From Aureobasidium sp. EXF-3400 (taxonomy: Eukaryota; Ascomycota; Dothideomycetes; Dothideales; Saccotheciaceae): a stretch of DNA of 64,000 bases. Location: NCBI GenBank assembly GCA_024195585.1, contig SWBL01000006.1, positions 1 through 64,000 of the forward strand. Direction: 5' to 3'. The stretch's first letter is position 1. The number at the start of each line of letters is the position of its first letter. The notes beneath the pieces are model-generated. The model searched no databases. It had not been told where the DNA came from and saw only the letters and a program-made list of their open reading frames with translations. Position numbers and translations under genes: made by a program. This document shows positions 54,733 through 64,000 of this stretch, piece after piece.

Positions 54733-56373
54733 TTCAAAAATCTGCTACCAATCAAGGCCCTATTTTTGGCCCGAAGAGCCTCGGTAGCAGCTTCGATGCC
54801 AGTGAAATGAACAAACGCTAGTTTCTTCCTAGATTTGTATGTGAACTTGGTCGGAGAGAAGTTTGCAAATGCCTTGGGAATATATATTTTGGCAGCGGCC
54901 CCTGTGTGTCCATAGACCCTCAAAATTCTGCTGGGCTTACCGAACCGACTATCGGTAGGCAGTTCCAGCCTCTTGGATGGAGCAAATTCCGGGATTTGTT
55001 TTTGTTCGTGCACTTGATCTGGAGTTTCTAGATGATCGGATTGAGAAAGTTGCAAGCCGATGAATTGCAGCTCCCTAGGTTGCTTCAGAGTTGATGCAGG
55101 CTCTGGTGAACAAGGAAGCCGTATGCACCCGGCCTCCAAAGCATCTGAGGTTTCAAGATTATTCAGTTGAGTCGAAGTCTCCAGAGCTGGGAAGAATCGC
55201 ATCCTCCAGAAGTCTGGAACCATGTCTCGGTTGGTGGTAGGCTCAAGCTCATTCATGTTGGGAAGCCTGACAGTTTCCCAAGGATGTGGTGATGGAAGCT
55301 CTTTTGACCCTTCTGTAGCATTCTCGCTTTCCGGATGAGCGTGTCCAGTGTTCTGGTCGTGTTGTGATAAGAAAGTCTCAACGCTTTTTAATGATGCATT
55401 GTCAGAGGCAGCAGCAACTGGAATAAGAGCCGATTTAAAATGTTCTGGAAACATTCGACAAGCTTCTTGGGCTGCCACTCGATAAGTCGGGAATTTCTCA
55501 TAATCAACAAGAAAGAGCCCTCGAATGGCGAGCTGGCGCGCAAGTCGCATGAGCTGACGGGAGTGGTGATCTCGCACCAATCTGCTGAGATCATTCCCAC
55601 AGAGGCCTCGTATGTCATGATTGATCTTTGTTGTGGATTTTGAATGATCAACACGCATGCCCTTAAGATGTGGTTTCAAGACTGAGTAGATCTTCTCAAG
55701 GTGTGTGTCCAAATAATGGCCGTACGCATCCAAGAGTGGTAAATTTCTTGGTATCGGTAGATTGCGCACGACTTGAGGTCCTCTTGTGACTCGATCCAGT
55801 TCACCAATGTGTTCCGGTGAGCCAATCGATTCGAGGGCCTCAGATGGCTCGAGACTAGTCGATACTGCAGATACCGCAGATGCGGCCCTGGATGTCTCTA
55901 GATGATCTTTCAATAGTTGATCGAAACTTTTCATGGCAGTTTCTGAGGTTGGGGTCGGTAGGTCGGCCTCTGACACAGTTGACCTTAGCGTTCCCAGCTT
56001 CCAAACGCCATCTTTGTGAGACCCAAAAGCTTGTCCCTGGGTCTCTGCTCCTGATGGATGGCTCTTTGCTGCCACTCTTACGGCTGTGCGAGCTTCAATA
56101 TAACCGAGGGACCGATTGCCGACATTGAATACGCCCTGTTTGGATAGTTGTCTCGCCATGTCGAAAAAATCGAGATATCAATGACACCATGTCCGGGTGC
56201 GATTGTGCTGCCTTGAGTTTTAATTCTAGCTCGTGCGAGGACGTTCTCCAGGTTGTGCCAGGAATGATGCGTCTGAGCCTATTGTAAAACATAGACCTTA
56301 CGGGATCACCGTGACGACGTCTTAGAACTCTATGAGTTTGCGGGGCACTTCGCAATACGCCTGTTAGCCGCAT
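54621..56373 (-). CDS. RRM-like fungal protein, N-terminal exon uncertain
   Basis: My model has exons 56373-56188 and 56135-54621, joined by a 52 bp intron (GTGTCA donor, AAACAG acceptor), for 566 residues; an unspliced start at 56159 gives 512. The spliced N-terminus (MRLTGVLRSAPQTHRVLRRR) is Arg-rich, lacks acidic residues in its first 20 positions and resembles a mitochondrial presequence. The middle is helical with a conserved-looking block (about 200-300, DAYGHYLDTHLEKIYSVLKP). The C-terminal 90 residues look like a divergent RRM, with RNP1-like KKLAFVHFTGIEAATEALRA. The frame then enters a repetitive region in the wrong phase and stops in an unlikely basic tail (RRRHHQLIL). A mitochondrial RNA-binding role is an inference. 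Confidence 0.6.
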
Positions 56374-56896
56374 CGTGACTCCAGAACCCAGTCGTGGCGA
56401 AAACAGAAATGAGAGAGTGTCACCAGAAGCTGAGATGCGGCACGTAAACCATAGAAAACTTTCTCGCCAGTACGAAAATTAGCCGGGCACTTGATTGACA
56501 GCCATATATGTTCCAGAAAGCGCGAGGGACGCAGACTTCAAAACAGAATTGAAGGCAAGAAAGATGGCAAAACATAAGAAGTAGCAGGCGTGTGGAAAAT
56601 AAACTTTCTGGCCAAACAAAAAAGCAGGTGCGGTGGAGTGGCGGACTGGCTTCCTGCGAATTCTACAACGGGATCCTGAGAAAGGTACGAACAACAATTT
56701 GATCAATAGAGAAGTCGTTTCAATTGAGTGTAAGAAATCAGTATATAGGTAGTAGATTATATGCACAGCAAATAAAAAAGCAATAAAACGCCAGATTTTG
56801 TCCTGTTCGAAAACGAGCGCCCACCCAATGCATATGACCTTTCCATAATCCTCAAGAACTCCCAAGACATTGTACAGCGGCCGTCAATTCTCCATC
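56374..56896. other. Spacer between RRM-like and DUF7137-type genes
   Basis: 0.5 kb, tandem minus-strand genes, AT-rich between 56540 and 56790. No supported ORF. Confidence 0.45.
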
Positions 56897-57916
56897 TCAG
56901 ATTATGTTGAAGCCAGACACAAGGACTGTGTAGCTTGCAATGGTGATAAAGACCATGCCAAAGATAAAGGCAAGAGGTTGTTTCTCCAGTGAGCTAGCAG
57001 CGCTCTTACAGGTGATGCAGGTATAGGTTGCAGCATCACCGCCTGATGAGTTTTGGTAGGGTTGTGTAGTGTACATGCCGAAGCGATAGTTGCTCCAGAC
57101 AGGGAGACCACCATAGACGGCAGTGGCAGTAACGGCAGGCAAGGCGGCATCCATAATGATGAGAGTGTAGGTCTCGGTGAGTAGTGGCACTGTGGCAGTA
57201 GCTTGGTATTCATTAGTGTCCCATGTAACGGCTCCAGTAGAGCCATTGACGGTCTGGTTGACAGCCAGGGTGTAGATGTTGTTGTTGGCACCGCAAGAGG
57301 CCATGATGTCGAGAGCGGTGGGAGTGACAGACAAGGAAGTCAAGTTCCAGGCGAAAGTGATGTAATCGCCGACCTTGTAGTATGAAGAGGATGAGAAAAT
57401 GCCGGGAGTGATCATGGCAATACCTCCGTAGCCGGCCGAGACACCATATGTCTTTGACTTTGATGATTTTGTTGTGGCTGTACCCTTGCTGCTTCCACTG
57501 CTGCCGCCAGTCGATTTGCCTGTAGACGAGGCATCTGATGAGTCACCAGACTTGGATGCACCGGATGAGGCAGCAGCACTCTTGTCGGAGCCAGTAGTGG
57601 TGGCATCGTTGTTATCGGTGGATGAAGCCTGGCTCGACGAATCCTTGTTCGAGGAATTTGCTGTGGATTTTGCGCTCGAGGCATCGGACGTCTTGGAAGC
57701 GACTGTGGTAGATTCTGCTGCTTGTGGGAGGTTAGACGATGGTCATGTACAGGCTTCCGGAGTGTCAGGGAACGTACCCGAGTTGTCCTGGCGTGGGAAG
57801 ACAAGGTCGTTGATGTCGCGGATGGCCTTGAGGTGGAAAGACTCAGACCATGGTGCCGAGGCCGAACTGAGTGCTGAGAAGAGAGCGATCGAGGAGAGCA
57901 GCTGTGCAGGACGCAT
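56897..57916 (-). CDS. Secreted Ser/Thr-rich membrane-anchored protein (DUF7137 type)
   Basis: Exons 57916-57778 and 57717-56897 give 319 residues. The N-terminus is a signal peptide (MRPAQLLSSIALFSALSSAS). A Ser/Thr/Ala-rich linker (about 48-130), a likely O-mannosylated stalk, leads to a beta-rich domain with GGIAMITPGIFSSSSYYKVG, FAWNLTSL, N-glycosylation sites such as NGS and NSS, and a CITC pair. One transmembrane segment closes the protein (AFIFGMVFITIASYTVLVSG). This is the layout I remember for fungal DUF7137 proteins. The acceptor is ambiguous: AAGCAGCAG allows three in-frame splice points differing by one residue each. Probably a cell-wall or plasma-membrane protein. Confidence 0.8.
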
Positions 57917-59394
57917 GTTGGGCGGTCGAAAAGCTGTGACTTAGGGCCTAACAGGGGCTCGTTGTTGTCGTGTCTCGGGGACTGAGTGGCGTTGTCGTAG
58001 TATTGTTGATTGGTATATGATTATGCTTCGGTAAGCGAGTGACTGGCTGTAACGGCAATACAGCTGGCAATAGAGGTGAGTGCTCAGGAAAAAGATGTCG
58101 TCAAGGAACAGAGGTGAAAAAGAGGACCGTTCGTGAATATCTCTCCTTCAACCACAACCGCGCCCGCCCACTGTTTGAAGATGCGGGAGCGCTCACTCTT
58201 GGCACCCGCCGCCGCCCCTGCCATTTGCTATTTTTGGATGCCGCGTACTCTCACCATTCGTATCTCGTTGACTGTAAAGACTCAAAAGAGTCCAAAGAGT
58301 TCAAAGAGTCCAAAGAGCTACGAGAACAAGAAAACTTGGAATGCTCTTCCAACATACAAGAGACAGCTCAATAATATCAAATTCGAGAAAGAACACTCTC
58401 AAACCAATATCAAGTCGATAAAACTACAAGGTATTACGCCATTCGGAATGGTCGGAGGCTTCTGCATCGAACACTCCAAGTCATCCTCACGGGTATTAAG
58501 CATGGCATTGCCTGATACTCGTCCAACAAATCCTGACACAGTCACCACTTCGCCGAGTTTGCGTGACGCGATGTCGCAACGCGTTTCACGATGCTGCCAA
58601 TGGTTCTTCATTCGTCCACAAGACATGCAAGGACAGCCCAGCTAATGGTTGTCCTCTCCAGATGAGAGAGAGTAGTTCAAAGGAGCTTCCCATCGTCTCA
58701 AAAGTGATGATCAAAAAATGTCGCTGTTTGAAGATCGTGTTGTAAAACAGGTGTAGGATGGATCACGACAAGCATCTCAGAGAACAAGCGGTGCTTCCCT
58801 TTCGTTCAGGTTCCCCAACAGACTGCTTTGCACGAGGCTTCAACCCTGCAAGGTACCCCTTGTTCTCTAGACGTCAACGCGCATAAATGCAGATAAAAGA
58901 ACTTTCTGAGGCTCGAATGCTATCCAACGACACTCTGCAAAACAACATCGATACCCACAAAATCCCTGGTCCTCGAAACGACCCGAGATCTGAAACACGC
59001 CGCACGACATATCCATGGCGCAAATCGTGGAGTCGAGAAGGCTTCTCATATGCGCTTGATTGCTTGTCTTCAGCCACTGAGTGCATCGACTGCGCCCCGG
59101 ACTCGAGCATGTCACCCTGCGTTGTGTGTAGGTTCCTTGGACTAAGGAGGGTGTTCTTTGAAGCTTTACAGCCTATGAACGTAGCCTGTGGGAGCATTTA
59201 ACCAAGGTTATGATGCTGATCGACCGGCAGAGTATGGAGTCAAAAGTTACAGCTATAGTATAGTGTGACGACAACATTAGACGTCGGTTACAACTTTTGG
59301 TAATGAACCCATTGCCTATAAGAACTCCTCAAGTATCTCGCTCAGAACCTTCTTTTACTCCATCACATCAAACATCCCCAAAACACATCCAATC
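57917..59394. promoter_or_regulatory. Divergent 1.5 kb intergenic region
   Basis: Lies between the divergent DUF7137-type and beta-barrel genes. No supported ORF. Contains a short 9-bp tandem repeat at 58281-58318. A TATA-like 'gcctataag' at 59313 is about 80 bases upstream of the next ATG. Confidence 0.45.
58281..58318 (+). repeat. AAAGAGTCC-type 9 bp tandem repeat
   Basis: About four imperfect units of 'aaagagtcc/ttc'. It lies in non-coding DNA. Confidence 0.7.
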
Positions 59395-59996
59395 ATGTAC
59401 ACTCCCATCGCTCTTCTCGCTGCCACTGCAGGCCTCGCCTCAGCAGCAACCTCCTACAAGGCCTCTTTCACCCAGTACGGCTCCACCGATACTTGGGGCA
59501 GCGGCAACTGCAACGTCAAGACCACAGCTTGTGGTTTCTACACATCTGTAAGCCATCTCCCATCCCTCTACAACCTCCACCTCCAGTTTTCCATCATACC
59601 TCTCTTCCGCAACCTTTTCCTAACAAAACCACACAGCCCGGCTACTCAGCCGCCGTATCCCAAAACGAATTCGGCGTCGGCACCGGCGCAGGCGCCGGCC
59701 CCGCCTGCGGAACCTGCTGGAAACTGACCGCCAGCACCGACTCCTCAGGCAACAAAAAGACCTTCGGCGGCCCCATCGTAGTCCAAGTCACCAACCTGTG
59801 TCCTTCAGAGAGCAACCCTCTGTGTGCTCAGAATGGTCTGTCTGGCACTAACCAATACGGTGCCAACTTGAACTTTGATCTGTGCATTGATTCGGGGGCT
59901 AGTGCTGCGTTGTTTGGAAGCAGTGGGGTTGGGTTGGCTGTGGGTAGTGCTACGCAGGTTGATTGTGGACAGTGGAGTGGAAAGGTTGTTCACTAG
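59395..59996 (+). CDS. Small secreted double-psi beta-barrel (expansin-like) protein
   Basis: Exons 59395-59547 and 59637-59996, with an 89 bp intron (GTAAGC donor, CACAG acceptor), give 170 residues. A signal peptide (MYTPIALLAATAGLASA) precedes a compact domain with eight Cys, enough for four disulfides. Motifs such as QYGSTDTWGSGNC and NEFGVGTGAGAGPACGTCWK, then VQVTNLCP, fit the double-psi beta-barrel shared by expansins, GH45 enzymes and RlpA-like proteins. I see no carbohydrate-binding module and cannot identify a catalytic Asp pair. Small secreted proteins like this act on plant or fungal cell walls or as effectors; activity is unproven. The upstream region has a TATA-like box, in keeping with a regulated gene. 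Confidence 0.85.
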
Positions 59997-60197
59997 GTTG
60001 TTTACTAGATTGTGGAGTACGTCTGGGTCAACAGCTGGATCTGTTGTAGCAACAAAAGCCCTTTAGACCGTCTTCTGTATCACTTTTAGGAACAGGAAAA
60101 TATAAAAAGTCTATACATCATTGTTCGATTATCTCATGTATACATCTTTGTATCTCATTATTCTCATAAACTTCATAATCACATCTGAATCATCCAA

Positions 60198-61810
60198 TTA
60201 CGACCGTATTCCAGCATGCGCCTCCGCAGCTCCTTCAGGATATGGGTTCTCCGTTCGAGTTTGAGTCTTGCTCAACGTCAAGTCATCAGGTTCCGTCTTC
60301 CAACCACCCTCATCACGATCTTCTTGTTTCTGCGGCCAGAGGATGTCTTTGAGGATAACAGCGCGGATCATCATGCCAAAGACAAAGAACCAGCCGGCGA
60401 CGAGAAGACAAGTCAAAACACAGCCGAGAATGCGGATGGGACGGCAATGGTCCAGAGCGCGCGCTACTGCAAAAGTGGCAGTCTATAAACAGTGGTCAGC
60501 TTAGTGCTATCTTGGCATGGCACTGGCAGAAGACGACTTACGGTCAGACCAGTGTTTGGGAAGATGAAGGAGTACCAGGTCAAAGCGAACTGGAGACGTC
60601 CGTGTCTAACGCAAGACCAATGCGCACCGCAGGAGACGATGAAGAAGAAAATGGCAAGACCCCACAGCCAGATGCCCATCCAGTTCGCCATCACAACTGA
60701 GATGACTCCGGCCATCTCTCCGACGCCCATAAAGTTTTCTGGTATGCATCCTGGAAGATTCTGAGCCATCGTGATAACACCCGCGATGGTGAAACCAGAA
60801 GGACCAACAGAGATGAACATGCCAGGACGGAGAGATTCTTTCGGCAGTTTTTGAGTCATGAGTCGATAGAGGAATGCGGCATAAACCATTGTCGACATCA
60901 TGAAGCCTATACCTTGCAGGCAGAAACCGCCGACGATAATCGGTAATGCTGATTCTTTGGCCACTCGTGCAGATAGTCTGCCAGCATGTGGTCCTATGAT
61001 GAGTAACGGGTAGGCTGGGAAGATCCACACTGTTGAAAATGGTCAGTAAAATTCTCGAGTTACTGGAAGCGTAGTCCAACGTACCCGGTGTCATCCTGGA
61101 GATGGTGTAAGTCTGGGTTGACCACATGATGAGGTAGATTCCACAGGTGAATGTCAGAGCCACTCCACAGTAGCACCAAAACAAGACGATCATGGTTCTC
61201 TCAAGCCAGTATCCAGATCTGCCATTGCCGACAGCATACTCCGTGATGTTTGTCAAAACCGTGCCACATGAGACGACCGAGGCGGGCACAAAAAGGGACT
61301 CGGTAGGATGCGTGAACGAGGCTTTGAAGGTCGATGGGTACCAATAGAAGCGAAGAGATATCATAGTCACGTTGAATGTGAACAGGACCAGGTTGAAGAG
61401 GAAGAAGCAACAACCAATCGCATATCGACCATGGAACTCGTAGGGCACTAAAGCAGAGTATTAGTCTCCTCACTGCTAGCAAGATGATGCATACGCATAC
61501 CAGCCAAGATGACATTCGCTAATTGTCCAGTAGCCATCGTCATTGTAAACCAAGTCCAAACGAAATGTCGTACTCGTTCCTTCAACGTCAAGAGAAGTTT
61601 ATGGCCATTATGTTCGTCTCCGCTGCCTTCCGCAGGGTCGTCGAGGCTTCTGTTTCGGTTCGGGCTTCCAGGTAAAGGTGTACCAGTTGCATAATGTCTT
61701 TGCCAGGGTATATCCATGCGTGAATTTCCAGTCGACCACATATCCCCGCGCTCGACATCCTCATCTTGATGATGCATGGTAGGCAGTGGCGTCTTGCTCC
61801 TCTGCGTCAT
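60198..61810 (-). CDS. TDT-family transporter (Mae1/Ssu1 type)
   Basis: Tellurite-resistance/dicarboxylate transporters move C4-dicarboxylates such as malate, or export sulfite in the Ssu1 branch, across the plasma membrane. Exons 61810-61501, 61447-61085, 61029-60542 and 60482-60198 give 481 residues. Donors are GTATGC, GTACGT and GTAAGT; all joins keep frame. After a ~70-residue cytosolic head, about ten membrane segments are visible. Family phrases include FVWTWFTMTMATGQLANVI in TM1, RFYWYPSTFKASFTHPTESLF, the TM7-8 region VGPSGFTIAGVITMAQ and the TM9 segment SFIFPNTGLT. The C-terminal tail is hydrophilic. The wording seems nearer Mae1-like than Ssu1-like proteins, but I would not fix the substrate. 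Confidence 0.9.
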
Positions 61811-63051
61811 TACTCAAGATCCATAATCCAGTGTGTATATGCGGGTCCAAATTCACAACAATTGCCAGTAGAGGGAATGAGAGAGAAGAAGTAGCAGCAG
61901 GTCGCGTGCTAGTGATCGATTTCGGAAGTGTGGCACTGTTCCTTTCTCTAGACCCGCCGGGACCCTGGAGAAATCCTTGGTGACGAACAGAAGGCTTTCC
62001 AACGGGCGTCCAAGTCTGTTTCGTGACGCGGAGGAAGTTCTTGGTTATACTCAAGTCCGAGCACCGGGGCATATATGGCCATGGCAGAGACGATTGCGCG
62101 TACGTGCCGGATATCCAGACATGCCATACCTTGTCCTCCTGATCTTCCTGTTATCCTGATGCATCGCGATTGTGTCAGCCGCGACCGAGGAGTCGCAGCA
62201 CGTAAAGTGGAGATAGAGTTACAACGACTCCAACCTCCTCGTTATTCCCTGGTGGTGAGCAAAGCTTATTTCCGAGCGCGACTCGTGCGGATACACTTCT
62301 GCCGAGGATCCCGTTGACCCAACGCAAAGATTCTGTCTGCGGATGCGGGTATCAAGTGCTTTGTCGATAGCGTCGTTGGATCACGATTCAGAGGATCGAA
62401 ATGCTGTTGATAGCCTGATAAATTGTAGGTTGACAGCTTGTACAAGATGTTCACACTCGGGAATATGTTTGCCGATCGCGACTTCTTCCAACTTGGTGTG
62501 TCTGTGCGTCCTACTCGTCTGTCGGCTCGGTATTTTATTTCCGAGTAGGATCACGATTATAACTGCAGAACATATAAGAGACGAAGGAGAGTACATGGTG
62601 AGTACCAGCTCTATTTGTGCTACGTACAAGCCTTGCTTCAAAGTCAGATTGTCTTTCCACAGCTCATCTATCACTTCCAATTGCCTTTGAGAGGGCCATC
62701 TCAGGACCATGGACAGACAGCACGTCGGATGAGCATTCCGAGTTGACTGACCAAGCATTGGGATCGGGTTTTAGCTTTTCGTATATGCTTGTTTGCTCAG
62801 CATACTTATTTCGCAATACGAGACTGTGTGGTCTTGACAAAGAGCTTGGGATGTGACTAAGGAGCGAAGAGCCTGGCGCGTTGCACCTATTGTGCCCTTC
62901 ATCGCAGAGACAACTCTGACGAACGGACAAGCAAGGCTCCTGACACACATACGAGAAGATTCATCTGAGTCTTTTCCTCCTTGTAAGTGATCCTGATAGT
63001 CCATCGAGGACGACAAGCAAGACCTACATGTGAAGAGAGCATTACCTTATC
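61811..63051. other. 1.2 kb intergenic region
   Basis: Between the transporter start and the 3' end of the small 79-residue gene. No supported ORF; contains the transporter promoter. Confidence 0.45.
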
Positions 63052-63348
63052 TCAACCCGATGGCTTCTGTTCTTCCTTGTCGGTCTCGTTGACTTTGACG
63101 TAGTCGTCAGGTTTGTCGTTGGCACTCTGCTTCTTCTACAACAACCGCGTTAACCGGAAAACCTTGACTTGTTGAATGGAATCAGTGTATACCTGCTGGG
63201 TGCGGGATGAGAGAGGCCCGGTTGCTCTGTTCTTTTTTGCTGCGTCACCAGCGGCAGACAAAAGCCTGATAGTATCCGGATCTGTAAGTCCCTCTGTGAC
63301 GGCCTTTCGAGCAGCTTCCTTTGTGGCTTCCTCTGAATGCTTAGACAT
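63052..63348 (-). CDS. Small hydrophilic fungal protein, 79 residues
   Basis: Exons 63348-63193 and 63135-63052 with a 57 bp intron (GTATAC donor, TTGTAG acceptor). The N-terminus MSKHSEEATKEAARKAVTEG is followed by LTDPDTIRLLSAAGDAAKKN, one amphipathic helix pair, then a charged tail (DDYVKVNETDKEEQ). No signal peptide or membrane segment. I do not recognise the family; the sequence is protein-like and the splice join holds frame, so it is probably real. Confidence 0.65.
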
Positions 63349-64000
63349 GATGAAGACTTGTTGGGTATGGGACGCGTCTATCGACCTGGGTGCGAATGGA
63401 ATGTGCGATCAGACACAAGCAAGCCGAACAGATGAGCGTAGAGCATCAGGCAGCGTATCGGGCTCGACAATACGTCGCGCTCGCAAACGACACTTCTTCT
63501 GGCCTACCGTGTTGTCGTGTTGGGCACCATCTCGAAGTCGTTTCAGAGATCACCTGCCGTGATGATATATTGTAGACTTACGAAACCCTTTACATACCCG
63601 AGCTTGTCTCTTCCGAGACCTCTTGCTAGATACCGAAGAACACATACACTACACGGAGAGATGTCAGAGTTGATCTGACATTGTGTAGTTTGACGGGCCG
63701 TCCTCGAGAGGAGTGAGAGGCACGTTGACTTCCCCTGTGTGAGCCTGAGAGGCTGTGTGAGACATACACAGAGGACAACGGTAAGCTCAGCATGATCTGA
63801 TGATATGCGTGTATTGGATGATAGAGAACGAGAGAGGATGAGGTCGAGTGGTGGATTGCCTGTCCGGGCTTCACCACGTGCACCCCGCAGTTTTGGAAAG
63901 AGCACCTGCACCTTTGTGCCTGCTCGCATGAACGCATAGCAAGCAATAGCATCATAACTCGAGCCACCCTACTGCCAGACTAGCAGTGCGACAAAGTCAG
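63349..64000. other. Right-edge region without a supported gene
   Basis: 0.65 kb with overlapping minus-strand frames (63543-63967) that lack domain-like content. It likely includes the promoter of the small gene at 63348. Confidence 0.4.

Overview
This is 64 kb of nuclear DNA from a filamentous ascomycete (Pezizomycotina). A Dothideomycete is a reasonable guess, but it cannot be proved from sequence alone. The signs are compact genes with short introns (about 45-120 bp) that have GTAAGT/GTATGT-type donors and CTAAC/CTAAT branch sites. Other signs are spacers of 0.2-3.6 kb and conserved eukaryotic housekeeping genes beside fungal-only hypothetical genes. I saw no operons, CRISPR arrays, rRNA or tRNA genes, and no complete transposon.

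Layout. 0-2 kb: no convincing gene. 2.1-4.0 kb (-): IMP dehydrogenase. 5.1-10.3 kb (+): a 1717-residue IQGAP scaffold. 11.0-15.0 kb (+): SEA-complex WD40/RING protein (Rtc1/WDR24). 15.3-16.1 kb (+): an acidic orphan protein. 16.2-17.7 kb: an array of degenerate ~180-190 bp repeats, each with a hairpin, around an orphan ORF. 17.8-18.6 kb (-): a Pro/Ser/Gly-rich fungal protein. 19.1-19.7 kb (-): exon-junction-complex protein Y14. 21.3-22.8 kb (-): BuGZ/ZNF207-type zinc finger. 23.7-24.5 kb (-): ribosomal protein eS19. 24.9-27.0 kb (-): an alpha/beta-hydrolase fused to an RNA-triphosphatase-like Cys phosphatase. 28.1-30.2 kb (+): a dihydroxy-acid dehydratase paralogue whose first two exons do not join in frame.

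31.0-32.1 kb (-): a Myb/SANT-like protein. 34.0-35.2 kb (-): Dom34/Pelota. 35.9-37.6 kb (+): an NCS1 purine/cytosine permease. 38.0-38.4 and 39.0-41.3 kb (+): two neighbouring genes with matching first-exon design; the second encodes a GLFG-repeat protein. 41.6-45.4 kb (-): Rad26/CSB. 45.8-46.9 kb (-): homoserine dehydrogenase, divergent from a CCDC174-like gene at 47.2-48.2 kb (+). 48.2-50.0 kb: non-coding DNA with a ~270 bp tandem duplication and another copy of the hairpin repeat. 50.0-50.7 kb (-): a small Cys/His fungal protein. 50.7-54.3 kb: the longest gene-poor stretch. 54.3-56.4 kb (-): an RRM-like protein with a frame-shifted repetitive tail. 56.9-57.9 kb (-): a secreted Ser/Thr-rich membrane protein. 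59.4-60.0 kb (+): a small secreted double-psi beta-barrel protein. 60.2-61.8 kb (-): a TDT-family transporter (Mae1/Ssu1 type). 63.1-63.3 kb (-): a 79-residue small protein.

Most genes are unrelated housekeeping functions: guanine nucleotide supply, cytokinesis, TORC1 signalling, mRNA quality control, translation, transcription-coupled repair and amino-acid synthesis. The least ordinary items are the covarying hairpin repeat family, the hydrolase-phosphatase fusion, the dehydratase with the broken exon junction, the FG-repeat protein and the frame-shifted repetitive tail. Exon borders were placed by hand from splice signals and reading frame and have not been checked against transcripts.
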